Part shown: piece after piece, positions 43,929 through 52,683 of the stretch
Position numbering within the stretch: the stretch's first letter is position 1
How the letters are laid out: every line of letters begins with the position of its first letter
Source: Aureimonas ureilytica
GTDB taxonomy: Bacteria > Pseudomonadota > Alphaproteobacteria > Rhizobiales > Rhizobiaceae
Reading direction: 5' to 3'
DNA length: 64,000 nt
Assembly: GCF_001475935.1 (NCBI RefSeq)
Contig: NZ_LDQA01000021.1
Coordinates: 147,556 to 211,555, forward strand
The notes under the pieces: model-generated
The model's input: only the letters and a program-made list of their open reading frames with translations
The model's database searches: none
Told to the model about the DNA's origin: nothing
Made by a program: the position numbers and the translations under genes

Positions 43929-45407
43929 TCAATCCGGCTCGTGCCAGGTGCGCCCGTCACGCTCGATCAGCGCGATCGAGGAGGACGGACCCCAGGTGCC
44001 CGAGGTGTAGCCTTGCGGCTTCATGCTGCGCTCTTCCCAGGCCTTGAGGATGGGGTCGACCCATTCCCACGCGGCCTCGACCTCGTCGCGGCGCATGAAC
44101 AGCGTCTGGTTGCCCCGGATCACGTCCATGAGAAGACGCTCATAGGCGTCCGGGTTGCGGACATGGAAGCTCTCGGCGAAGGTCATGTCCAGCGGGACAT
44201 GGCGCAGGCGCATTCCGCCGGGGCCGGGATCCTTGATCATCAGCCATTGCTTCACGCCTTCGTTGGGCTGAAGGCGCATGACGAGCTGGTTCTGCTGGAC
44301 GTGACCGGCGGCGTTGTCGAAGATCGAATGCGGGATCGGGCGGAAGGTGACGACGATCTCGCTCATGCGCTCCGACAGGCGCTTGCCCGTGCGGATATAG
44401 AAGGGCACGCCGGCCCAGCGCCAATTGTTGATTTCGGCCTTGATGGCGACGAAGGTCTCGGTGTCGCTGGTCGGCTCGCCGAGGTCTTCCAGATAGCCCT
44501 TCACCGCGCCGCCATTGGACGCACCGGCCTTGTACTGGCCGCGCACGGTGACGTGTTCGACGTTGCTGGCGTCGATGCGCTTGAGCGAGCGCAGGATCTT
44601 CAGCTTCTCGTCGCGCAGCGCGTCGGCGTCCATAGCCGAAGGCGGCTCTAGCGCCACGAGGCAGACGAGCTGGAGAATGTGGTTCTGCACCATGTCGCGC
44701 ATGGCGCCGGCCGTGTTGTAATAGCCCGCGCGCCCTTCCAGACCGACGCTTTCGGCGACCGTGATCTGCACGTGATCCACGAAGGCCGAGTTCCAGAGCG
44801 GCTCGTAGAGCATATTGGCAAAGCGCAGAGCCATGAGGTTCTGCACGGTTTCCTTGCCGAGATAATGGTCGATGCGGAAGACCTGATCTTCGCGGAAATG
44901 CTCGCCGATCAGCGCGTTCAGGCGCTTGGCGGACTCGAGGTCGCGCCCGACCGGCTTTTCGACCACGAGGCGCGTGCGGTCGTTGGACAGGCCCAGCGTG
45001 TTGATATGCGAGGCGATGTCGGCGAAGAGCGAGGGGCTGACCGCCATGTAGAAGGCGCGGATGCGATTGTCTTCGGCTTCGTCCAGAAGCGACTTCAGCT
45101 CGGCCCAGCCCGCATCGCCCTTCACGTCCACCTGACGGTAGAAGAGGCGCGACAGGAAGCGCTCGACCGCCTCCGGGTTGCGGTCCCCGGCGGCGACGAA
45201 GGAGTCCAGCGCCTTGCGGGCGAAGTCGCGATAGGCCTCGTCCGACAGCGCGGTGCGCGACGCGCCGATGATTCGAGCCCCTAGCGGAATCTGCCCGTCG
45301 AGGTCGCGATGATAGAGGGCGGGCAGGAGCTTACGTTCGGCGAGATCGCCGTTGCCGCCAAAGACGATGTAGTCGAAAATCTCGACAGGAATGATCTGGC
45401 TGGACAC
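43929..45407 (-). CDS. zwf: Glucose-6-phosphate 1-dehydrogenase
   Basis: A 492-residue enzyme oxidising glucose-6-phosphate with NAD(P)+. The coenzyme motif is FGGNGDLAERKLLPALYHRDLDG (GGNGDLA in place of the more usual GATGDLA), and the active-site segment is RIDHYLGKETVQNLMALRFAN. Initiation at the GTG 45407 is supported by GAGGAG about 11 bases upstream. It leads the zwf-pgl-edd operon, the Entner-Doudoroff route that dominates sugar use in rhizobia. Confidence 0.96.
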   Translation of the reverse strand: MSSQIIPVEIFDYIVFGGNGDLAERKLLPALYHRDLDGQIPLGARIIGASRTALSDEAYRDFARKALDSFVAAGDRNPEAVERFLSRLFYRQVDVKGDAGWAELKSLLDEAEDNRIRAFYMAVSPSLFADIASHINTLGLSNDRTRLVVEKPVGRDLESAKRLNALIGEHFREDQVFRIDHYLGKETVQNLMALRFANMLYEPLWNSAFVDHVQITVAESVGLEGRAGYYNTAGAMRDMVQNHILQLVCLVALEPPSAMDADALRDEKLKILRSLKRIDASNVEHVTVRGQYKAGASNGGAVKGYLEDLGEPTSDTETFVAIKAEINNWRWAGVPFYIRTGKRLSERMSEIVVTFRPIPHSIFDNAAGHVQQNQLVMRLQPNEGVKQWLMIKDPGPGGMRLRHVPLDMTFAESFHVRNPDAYERLLMDVIRGNQTLFMRRDEVEAAWEWVDPILKAWEERSMKPQGYTSGTWGPSSSIALIERDGRTWHEPD

Positions 45408-45450
45408 GAAATCGACATCTCCTCAAGGGCGCCCGCCGGTCGCGGCCTCG

Positions 45451-45480
45451 GACAGGCTATAATCTAATCGATTTAACAAG
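45451..45480 (-). promoter_or_regulatory. AT-rich element upstream of zwf
   Basis: A conspicuous AT-rich block (ctataatctaatcg, then atttaacaag) about 45-75 bp before the zwf start contains the palindrome AATCGATT. It is the likely promoter/regulator site of the zwf-pgl-edd operon; I cannot fix -35 and -10 boxes. Confidence 0.35.
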
Positions 45481-45530
45481 AAAAGCCGAGCCGGGCCGTC
45501 CGGGAGGACGATCTGGTCGCGACGAACGGT

Positions 45531-48131
45531 TCATCCGTTTCTTGCCCTGGTGACGGCTTGGGCGATGGCCTGCACCAGTTCGCGCGCATCAAACGGCTTC
45601 TTGATGGTGCCAGCCTTGGCTGCGTCCTCGGGCAATTCGATTTGTTCGCCATAGCCGGTGACGAACACGAAGGGGATCTTGCGGCGTGTGAGGTCGGGCA
45701 CGAGGGCGAAGCTGGTCTCGCTGCCGAGATTGACGTCGAGCAGCGCCACATCGACCTCGTGCAGGTCGAGAAGTTTGCGCGCGTCCGCCACGCTCGCCGC
45801 GCCATGCACCTCCAACGCCCCATGATCCATCAGGAGCTGCTCGGCGTCGAGCGAGATGATCATGTTGTCCTCGACCATCAAGGCGCGAAGACCTTCAAGA
45901 CTGTCGAGGTTGGACGCGGACGACATGGTCACGAGCTCCTTGGATGCGGCAGCGGCGGAGGACGGGAGCGGGGCGATGGCCACGAGATGAAACACCTGCG
46001 ACGGCAGGCGGAAGCGCGCGCACAGGCCCGACAGGCGGAAATCCAGTTCGGCCTCGCCTCCGAGATCGTGCGGGATCGAGCGCTCGATGATGGTGGAGCC
46101 GAAGCCGCGCCGTTTGGGCGCGGGCACGGGTGGGCCACCGTTCTCGATCCATTCGATATGGCAGGCCCCGTCCTCTCCGATCCGCCAGATCACGCGCACG
46201 CTGCCCGAGGAGTCGGACAGCGCGCCATATTTGGCGGAATTGGTGACAAGCTCATGAAACACGAGGGCTAGCGTCGAGAAGGCCATGGCCTCGACATAGA
46301 CATCCGGCCCTTCCAGATGCACGCGATCCTGCTTGGCGCCGATATAGGCCATCACCTCCGTGCGCACGATGTCCTGAAGGGACGTGGAGGAGAACTGCTC
46401 GCTGGTGATCTGGTCGTGGGCGCGGGCCAGCGCCTGGATTCGCCCGCCGATGATGCGGGCGAAACTGTCCACATCCGCCGCGCTCGGCTTGGACTGGACC
46501 ACCAGCGCGCGGATCAGACTGAGAATGTTGCGCACCCGGTGGTTCAATTCGGCGATCAGCAGTTCCTGGCGCTGGGCGGCCAGATGCTGCTGGCGCTCGC
46601 TTTCCTCGTTGAAGCGCAGGAGCACTTCCAGAATCGAGACGCGCAGGGATTCGCCCGCCCTCAGCTCGCTCTCGGTCCAAGGCAGCGACTTGCCGACCAC
46701 GGTTTCCTTCCAGGCCTCGAAGCTCTTGCGCGGGGTCAGCCGCGCGCCGTTCGGCCCGATCATCCGCTCCTTGGTCTTGGGATCGCCGGCCCAGTTCACG
46801 GTCTGCACGATCTCGCGGCGGAAGAAGAGGATATAGTCGCGCGGCGAGCGCGAAATCGGAATGGCCAGAACGCCGGACACGCGGCTCCTGTAGTCGGCGG
46901 CCGGCGGATGGAAGGTCGAAAGCTCGTCGGTGGCATAGATGCGCCCCGACCCCGCGCGGTTGAGAAAGCGCGTCAGGGACTGCAATTCCTCGCGCGACAG
47001 GCCGGTGCCGTGGGTCTTCTCTTCGCCCTTGGCCCAGACGACGAAGCCGTCGCAGGGCACCATCTCGCGCATGTCCTCGGCGAAATCCGAGATCGTCTCC
47101 AGCGAGGGCGAGGCGGCGACGAGCTTGGCGATGAAGCGGTCGTGCAGATCGCGCGCCACTTCGTCGATCCGCTTGGCCTCCTTGTAGAGACGTCCGTCGA
47201 TGATCAGCGCCACCATCTGCCCGAACAGCTCGGTCGCGCTGCGGATCTCCATGGTGAGATAGCGCGGGGCGTAGTGATGGAGCGCGAACAGGCCCCAGAG
47301 CTTGCCGTCGATCACGATCGAAATCGACATGGAGGCGGAGACCCCCATGTTGGAAAGATATTCGATATGGATGGGCGAAACGCTGCGCAGAACCGAGAGG
47401 GAGAGGTCCAGCGGGCGCCCGTGCGGATCGAGCTCGGGCAGCACCGGCACCGGCACCGCGCCGACATCGGCGATGATGCGGATCTGGTTCTGGACGTAGA
47501 GACGCCGGGCCTGAACCGGAATGTCGGCGGCCGGATAGTTGAGGCCCAGAAACGAGCCGAGGCCCGAGCGCACGGATTCGGCCACCACCGAGCCCGCGCC
47601 GGACGAGGCGAAGCGATAGAGCATCACGCGGTCGAAGCCGGTGATGCCGCGCAACTGGCGCACGCATTCGCGGTAAAGCCCTTCGAGCCCCTCGGTGCGT
47701 TGAACGCGCGAGATCATGCTCTTGATGAGCGCGCCGGGATTGATGCCGGAGGCGCGCGTCGCGGGCTCGGCCTCGATCACGATCGTTCCGCTGGAGACGT
47801 GGATCGCCACGTCGAAGGTGCGCCCGTCGTTGAACAGGTCGAAGCCGAACAGGCGCTCCACACCATCGCTGGACGAGAGGATCTGAAGCCGGCCCCGAAT
47901 GGCATGAACCGACGTCTCGGGGAACAGCGAGAGAAGCGGCTCGCCCAGAAGCGCGTCCGGCTCGCGGTCCACGAAGGCGGGCAGATTGGCCGACACGCGT
48001 TCGATCAGCCAATCCATCGACGCGCCGACCAGAAAGCCGAAATTCTGGATGCAGCCCAGGAATTGGATCGGCTCGCGATCGCAATTGGTCAGATCGACCT
48101 CGTGGTCCCGCGGGGCTCTGAGATTGCTCAA
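45531..48131 (-). CDS. bphP: Bacteriophytochrome: PAS-GAF-PHY, HWE histidine kinase, receiver
   Basis: An 866-residue red/far-red photoreceptor, starting at a TTG whose bases overlap the heme oxygenase stop. The biliverdin-binding Cys is C17 in NCDREPIQFLG; the usual EPIH..GxIQPHG reads EPIQFLGCIQNFG here. The GAF motif is NYPAADIPVQARRLY, with HIEYLSNMGVSASMS and ALHHYAPR as pocket histidines. A PHY domain follows to about 520. The HWE kinase has ELNHRVRNILSLIRAL, HELVTNSAKYGALS, IEWIENGG and GFGSTIIERSIPHDLGG. A C-terminal receiver has LLDVNLG, FVTGYG and IKKPF. It therefore carries kinase and receiver in one chain. Confidence 0.93.
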   Translation of the reverse strand: MSNLRAPRDHEVDLTNCDREPIQFLGCIQNFGFLVGASMDWLIERVSANLPAFVDREPDALLGEPLLSLFPETSVHAIRGRLQILSSSDGVERLFGFDLFNDGRTFDVAIHVSSGTIVIEAEPATRASGINPGALIKSMISRVQRTEGLEGLYRECVRQLRGITGFDRVMLYRFASSGAGSVVAESVRSGLGSFLGLNYPAADIPVQARRLYVQNQIRIIADVGAVPVPVLPELDPHGRPLDLSLSVLRSVSPIHIEYLSNMGVSASMSISIVIDGKLWGLFALHHYAPRYLTMEIRSATELFGQMVALIIDGRLYKEAKRIDEVARDLHDRFIAKLVAASPSLETISDFAEDMREMVPCDGFVVWAKGEEKTHGTGLSREELQSLTRFLNRAGSGRIYATDELSTFHPPAADYRSRVSGVLAIPISRSPRDYILFFRREIVQTVNWAGDPKTKERMIGPNGARLTPRKSFEAWKETVVGKSLPWTESELRAGESLRVSILEVLLRFNEESERQQHLAAQRQELLIAELNHRVRNILSLIRALVVQSKPSAADVDSFARIIGGRIQALARAHDQITSEQFSSTSLQDIVRTEVMAYIGAKQDRVHLEGPDVYVEAMAFSTLALVFHELVTNSAKYGALSDSSGSVRVIWRIGEDGACHIEWIENGGPPVPAPKRRGFGSTIIERSIPHDLGGEAELDFRLSGLCARFRLPSQVFHLVAIAPLPSSAAAASKELVTMSSASNLDSLEGLRALMVEDNMIISLDAEQLLMDHGALEVHGAASVADARKLLDLHEVDVALLDVNLGSETSFALVPDLTRRKIPFVFVTGYGEQIELPEDAAKAGTIKKPFDARELVQAIAQAVTRARNG

Positions 48132-48751
48132 GAGATCGTCATCCTGGTCCGTGCGCCCTCGGCCAGAGCGCGGAAATGGCGAAACGTGCGGTTGGCCGCC
48201 TCGATCGTGCTGTCGGCCTCGTCCGTGGATGGCGATTGCGCGTTCATGAAGGCCAGCAGGCGGCGAAACGGCTCGGGATCGCTGGAGGCTTCGAGATAGT
48301 GGACCGGCCGATCGGCACCCGGCGCCTGCCGGCGCAAGGCCTTCAAGAGGAACCCCGCGCCCAGGCGCGACCCTTCCAGGACATAGGCCATGCCCAGCGC
48401 TTCGAACAGGTTCGGGGTCTGCACCGCGAAGGCGGGGCCGGACCATGCGGGCAGGCGCAGCGCCGTGCAGTCGGCCTCCAGCGCGTCGAGCCGCCCATCG
48501 ACCTGCCATGCGCCGTCGCGCATCTGCGCGAGAGGGCTGGCCAGAAGTGCGGGCTCCAGCGCCGCATGGCCGGCGCGGTTGGTCAGGAGGAAGCGGGCGT
48601 AGAGGTTCTCGGCGCCCGGTTGCAGCATGTCGGCGAACTCGGCGTCGAGCGCTTCGTGCGCGGCGCGTGTTTCCGCGCGCAGGCGATCTCGCAACCGCGG
48701 GGCGGATGTCGGCTCCGTTGCACAGGCATCACGGGTCGCTTCGCTCGGCAA
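48128..48751 (-). CDS. bphO: Biliverdin-producing heme oxygenase
   Basis: A 207-residue HO-fold enzyme that cuts heme to biliverdin, the phytochrome chromophore. The proximal heme His is H32 in LRAETRAAHEALDAEF; the distal helix has AYVLEGSRLGAGFLLKAL. Its stop overlaps the start of the phytochrome gene by four bases, coupling pigment and apoprotein. I choose the TTG at 48751 (AGGACGAGCC just upstream, AGGA seven bases from the start); the frame is open to a GTG at 48832, which adds 27 residues with no family likeness. Confidence 0.88.
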   Translation of the reverse strand: MPSEATRDACATEPTSAPRLRDRLRAETRAAHEALDAEFADMLQPGAENLYARFLLTNRAGHAALEPALLASPLAQMRDGAWQVDGRLDALEADCTALRLPAWSGPAFAVQTPNLFEALGMAYVLEGSRLGAGFLLKALRRQAPGADRPVHYLEASSDPEPFRRLLAFMNAQSPSTDEADSTIEAANRTFRHFRALAEGARTRMTIS

Positions 48752-48844
48752 GGCTCGTCCTCGAAACAGGGGCGACCAAAGCCGCGTCAGTTTCACTGTA
48801 ATTGGAGCGAACTGTTGTCTGGTGCAAGACACAAGCGCATCTCG

Positions 48845-50134
48845 TCAAAAACGATCGCGCAACGCGTACCACGTCATGGCGAGGAACAGGAGCGGCGCGC
48901 GAAGGGCGGTTCCACCCGGAAAGGCGGGAATGCGCAGCGCCTCCAACTCGGCCAACCGATCCTGGTTGCCCAGCACCCTTTCGGCATAAAGCCGGCCTGT
49001 GTAATGCGATAGAAGCACGCCATGGCCCGAGAACCCGCCGATCACGGTCAGTCCGGGCTGCGGACTTGCGACATAGGGCATGCGCGGCAGGGTGACGCCG
49101 ACCGACCCGCCCCAGCCATGGGTGAACCGGACATCGGAGAGATGCGGCCAGATCGAGACGACTTGTTTTCGTATCTGGCTAACGATATCCCCTTCCGCAG
49201 AGGAATAGGCTTCCCGGCCGCCGAACAGGAGGCGGTTGTCCGGCGTCTTGCGGAAATAGCGCACGACGAAGCGGGAATCGTCGGCGGCCTCGTTTCCGGG
49301 CAGGATGCGGTCCGGCTCGGCCAAAGGCTCCGTTGCGGCGATAAAGGAGCGGATCGGCATGACATGAGCGGCATTACCCCGGTCGAGCGTGCCGCCATGC
49401 GCGTTGACGGCCAGAAGCGCGCGCGCCGCGCGCACCGTGCCGAAGGGCGTTTCCGCTTCGATCCGACCGCCTTGGTGGGTGATCTTCGTCACCGGCGTCT
49501 CCTCGAAGAGACGCGCGCCGGCGCGTGCGGCCGCCCGGCCCGTGCCGACCAGCAACTTCATCGGGTGGAGATGGCCCGTACCGGTGTCGAGAAGGCCGGC
49601 GTGATAAGCCGGCGAGCCGAGACGCTCGGCCGCCTCGGCTTGGGTCAAGAAGCGCGCATGGGGATAGCTGTAGCGCTCGGCCAAGATGTCGGCGTGGCGG
49701 CGATAGCTCTCGATATAGCGCCTTTTATGAACCAGCGAGAGCTGGCCGGGGCGATAGTCGGCTTCGATGTCGCGCGTCGCCATCATCTCGTGGAGATGGG
49801 CCTTGGCATCCTCCGCCATCTGGAAAAGCTGGCGCGAGCGCTCCAGCCCGATGTCCGCTTCAAGGTCCTCCGGCCATTGCCGCTGGCCCGTGCCGAACTG
49901 GCCGCCATTGCGCCCGGAGGCGCCGTCGCCCAGCCTGGCTGCCTCCAGAAGCGCGACGCTGACGCCGCGCTCGGCCAGATGCAGCGCCGCCGACAGGCCC
50001 GTGAAGCCGCCGCCGACGATCAGCGTATCGACGTTGAGCGAGCCGTCGAGCCGGGCATAGCGCGGGCGCTCGCCCACTGAGTCCTCGTACCATGAGCGGC
50101 CGGGCGAGAGGGGGGACTGGTAGGGCGCGCTCAT
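48845..50134 (-). CDS. puuB: FAD-dependent oxidase, gamma-glutamylputrescine oxidase type
   Basis: A 429-residue DAO-family flavoprotein. The FAD motif DTLIVGGGFTGLSAALHLAERG lies at about 36-57, followed by LGDGASGRNGGQFGTGQRQW, a segment typical of PuuB/OrdL-like oxidases. The C-terminal GGFSGHGVLLSHYTGRL binds the flavin tail. It would oxidise gamma-glutamylputrescine, the product of PuuA. The ATG at 50134 has AAGGGGG five bases upstream, and this start leaves 10 bp after the puuA stop; the in-frame ATG at 50152 would overlap it. Confidence 0.87.
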   Translation of the reverse strand: MSAPYQSPLSPGRSWYEDSVGERPRYARLDGSLNVDTLIVGGGFTGLSAALHLAERGVSVALLEAARLGDGASGRNGGQFGTGQRQWPEDLEADIGLERSRQLFQMAEDAKAHLHEMMATRDIEADYRPGQLSLVHKRRYIESYRRHADILAERYSYPHARFLTQAEAAERLGSPAYHAGLLDTGTGHLHPMKLLVGTGRAAARAGARLFEETPVTKITHQGGRIEAETPFGTVRAARALLAVNAHGGTLDRGNAAHVMPIRSFIAATEPLAEPDRILPGNEAADDSRFVVRYFRKTPDNRLLFGGREAYSSAEGDIVSQIRKQVVSIWPHLSDVRFTHGWGGSVGVTLPRMPYVASPQPGLTVIGGFSGHGVLLSHYTGRLYAERVLGNQDRLAELEALRIPAFPGGTALRAPLLFLAMTWYALRDRF

Positions 50135-50144
50135 CGAGGCCCCC

Positions 50145-51668
50145 TTAGACATTGAGCAGAAGGAATTCGCGTTCCCAGGGGCTGATCACCTGCATGAAGG
50201 TTTCGAACTCGCCGCGCTTGATCCCGGCATAGGTGCCGACGAATTCGCGGCTGAACACGTCGTGGAACGCTTCCTCCGCCTCGAAGGCGGCGACCGCCTC
50301 CAGAAGACCGCGCGGCAGCGAGATCACCCCGTCCTCGTTGACGGTGCGGTCGGTGGGCTGGTCGGGCTCGACGCCGTTGACCATGCCGAGCCAGCCGCAG
50401 GCGAGTGAGGCGGCAAGCGCGAGATAGGGGTTCGTATCGGAGGAGGGCAGGCGGTTTTCGACGCGCCGCGACGAGGCGTCGGAGGTCGGCACGCGAAACG
50501 CCGTGGTGCGGTTGTCGTAGCCCCAGGCATTGTTGGTGGGGGCCGACATGCCATGGGTCAGCCGGCGGTAGGAGTTCACATAGGGCGCCATCATCACGAG
50601 CGCCGCCGGCACGTAGCGCTGCATTCCGCCCAGGAAGTGGAAGAAGAGCGGCGAGGGGCCGCCATCCTTCAGCGAGAAGACGTTGTGCCCGTGTTTGCGG
50701 TCCACCACCGACTGGTGGATATGCAGCGCCGAGCCCGGCTGGCCCTGGATCGGCTTGGCCATGAAGGTGGCGTAGATGTCGTGCTTGAGCGCCGCTTCGC
50801 GGATCGTGCGCTTGAACATGAAGACCTGATCGGCCAGCTCGACCGGATCGCCATGGCGCAGGTTGATTTCGAGCTGGGCCGCGCCGTCCTCGTGGATCAG
50901 CGTGTCGATCTCCAGCCCTTGCGCGTCCGAGAAGTGGTAGATGTCGTCGATCAGCTCGTCGAACTCGTTGACGCCGCCGATCGAATAGGCCTGCCCGCCG
51001 GAAATCTGCCGGCCCGAGCGGCCGATGGGCGGGGTCAGCGGATAGTCGGGATCGACATTCTTCGAGACGAGATAGAACTCGATCTCGGGCGCGACGATCG
51101 GCGTCCAGCCCCGCTCGTGATAGAGCGAGACGACGCGCTTCAGCACGTTGCGCGGGGTGTAGGCCACGGCCTCTCCCGCCGTGTCCACGAGATCGCAGAT
51201 GACCTGCGCCGTCGGATCGGTTTCCCAGGGCACGGCCGAAAGCGTCGAGAGATCGGGCACCAGCTTCAGGTCGCCGTCATTGGGCGAATAGCGGAACTCG
51301 CCCGTCTCGTCCGGGTATTCGCCCGAGATCGTGTGCATGAAGAGCGCCGAGGGCAGGGCCAGCGAGGTGTTGCCGGTGAACTTCTTGCCCGGCATCATCT
51401 TGCCGCGCGCAACGCCGGCCAGATCGGGCGTGATGCATTCGACATCCTCGATGCCGCGCGCGCGCAGCCATTCGCCGGCTTCCGCCATGGAGCGCACGCC
51501 GCGCCGCGCATCCAGAAAATGCGGTCGCTCGGGCTGCGGCTCGCGGCGCGTCAGGCCGATGCGCCCGCCCGCTCCGGCGGGTTCCGTCGTCCGGCGCTTG
51601 GGCTTGTCCCGCTTGATCTTGGACGGGAACGCCTGCTCGGGTTTGGGAGGCCGTGTGCGATCTGCCAT
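50145..51668 (-). CDS. puuA: Glutamine-synthetase-family protein, gamma-glutamylputrescine synthetase type
   Basis: A 507-residue ligase. The GS core begins at about 61 (MAEAGEWLRARGIEDVECITPDLAG), with metal/ATP motifs APEIEFYLV, EDGAAQLEINLRHGDP, SALHIHQSV and RLTHGMSAPTNNAWGYDNRT, and the late RVENRLPSSDTNPYLALAASL. The first 60 residues form a basic, Pro/Arg-rich extension absent from most relatives. The ATG at 51668 has AGGATCGC directly before it, so the extension is probably real. With puuB and potFGHI next door, putrescine is the likely substrate. Divergent from the hydroxylase gene. Confidence 0.88.
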   Translation of the reverse strand: MADRTRPPKPEQAFPSKIKRDKPKRRTTEPAGAGGRIGLTRREPQPERPHFLDARRGVRSMAEAGEWLRARGIEDVECITPDLAGVARGKMMPGKKFTGNTSLALPSALFMHTISGEYPDETGEFRYSPNDGDLKLVPDLSTLSAVPWETDPTAQVICDLVDTAGEAVAYTPRNVLKRVVSLYHERGWTPIVAPEIEFYLVSKNVDPDYPLTPPIGRSGRQISGGQAYSIGGVNEFDELIDDIYHFSDAQGLEIDTLIHEDGAAQLEINLRHGDPVELADQVFMFKRTIREAALKHDIYATFMAKPIQGQPGSALHIHQSVVDRKHGHNVFSLKDGGPSPLFFHFLGGMQRYVPAALVMMAPYVNSYRRLTHGMSAPTNNAWGYDNRTTAFRVPTSDASSRRVENRLPSSDTNPYLALAASLACGWLGMVNGVEPDQPTDRTVNEDGVISLPRGLLEAVAAFEAEEAFHDVFSREFVGTYAGIKRGEFETFMQVISPWEREFLLLNV

Positions 51669-51692
51669 GCGATCCTGCGCGGAATTGTCGAT

Positions 51693-51772
51693 CCCTCGAC
51701 CATAGCGGGCTCCCTCTCGCCCGAAAAGCGCCCTCGACCACGAGAAAGCGCCCCTCGACCATGAGAAGGCAC
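51693..51772. repeat. CCCTCGACCA repeats in the puuA divergent promoter region
   Basis: The decamer CCCTCGACCA occurs three times, at 51693-51702, 51731-51740 and 51752-51761. The last two start 21-bp units that match in 18 of 21 positions (51731-51751 and 51752-51772). A 21-bp step is two turns of the helix, which would place three sites on one face. They lie just upstream of puuA and may bind its regulator. Confidence 0.6.
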
Positions 51773-51891
51773 TGGAAAAGCCGGTTTCGATGCGGCACAG
51801 CCGGTTTTGTCATGGAAATGACATTGAAGCTGCTATCTCAGGGGAAAGCCGCCAAGTGGCGGGCATGGAGGCCGCATTCGCGGTGAAGCGC

Positions 51892-52683
51892 ATGACCGAT
51901 ACGAGCCAGCAGAAGCTGAAGACCGAAGGCCTCGAAGACACGATGTCGCGCGCCGGGACGGCCGCGCGCATGGTGCAGAAGCTCGTGGACGGGGCCGAAA
52001 GCCTCAATCTCAGGCACTCTGCGGTCGGCAATCCGGCGGTCTATCCGACCGACGCCTTCCCCTGGGCGCGCGAAGTGGAGCGCGAGTGGCACCTGATCCG
52101 CGCAGAGCTGGACAAGGTTCTGGTGCGCAAGGGCGACCTGCCGGCCTTTCACGAGATTTCTTCGGAAGTGCGCTCGATCTCGTCCGACAAGAACTGGAAG
52201 ACCTTCTTTCTCTGCGGCTACGGCATCAAGTCGGAAGAGGCGATCCGTCAGTGCCCCGAGACCTGGCGCATCCTCCAGAAGATCCCGGGCATGAAGTCGG
52301 CCATGTTCTCGATCTTCGAGCCGGGCAAGCATCTGCCGCCCCATCGCGGCCCCTATAATGGCGTGTTGCGCTTCCATCTCGGCCTCGTCGTGCCGCCTGA
52401 GCCCGACAAGATCGGCATTCGCGTGTCGGACCAGACCTGCCATTGGGAAGAGGGCAAGGCGTTGATCTTCGACGACGCCTACGAACACGAGGCCTGGAAC
52501 CATTCCGACAAGGTGCGCGTGGTGCTCTTTGTGGATTTCGAGAAGCCGCTGCGATTCCCCGCCAATCTCACCAACAAGGCGGTGCTCAATCTTGCCATGT
52601 TCACGCCCTTCATTCGCGAGGGCTACAAGGCGCACAAGGCCTGGGAGAAGATGTTCTACGGCGAAGGGCGCAAGCACAGATGA
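51892..52683 (+). CDS. Aspartyl/asparaginyl beta-hydroxylase family protein (LpxO/OlsC-like)
   Basis: A 263-residue Fe(II)/2-oxoglutarate dioxygenase. Jelly-roll motifs are SIFEPGKHLPPHRGPYNGVLRFHLGLVVP (first His) and LIFDDAYEHEAWNHSDKVRVVLFVDF (second His and the 2-oxoglutarate Arg). This family includes LpxO (lipid A) and OlsC (ornithine lipid) acyl hydroxylases, so a lipid substrate is as likely as a protein. Starts at 51865, 51892 and 51943 are all possible; 51892 (MTDTSQQ) has GGTGA upstream. Its stop overlaps the GNAT gene's ATG. No membrane helix is visible. Confidence 0.84.
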   Translation: MTDTSQQKLKTEGLEDTMSRAGTAARMVQKLVDGAESLNLRHSAVGNPAVYPTDAFPWAREVEREWHLIRAELDKVLVRKGDLPAFHEISSEVRSISSDKNWKTFFLCGYGIKSEEAIRQCPETWRILQKIPGMKSAMFSIFEPGKHLPPHRGPYNGVLRFHLGLVVPPEPDKIGIRVSDQTCHWEEGKALIFDDAYEHEAWNHSDKVRVVLFVDFEKPLRFPANLTNKAVLNLAMFTPFIREGYKAHKAWEKMFYGEGRKHR

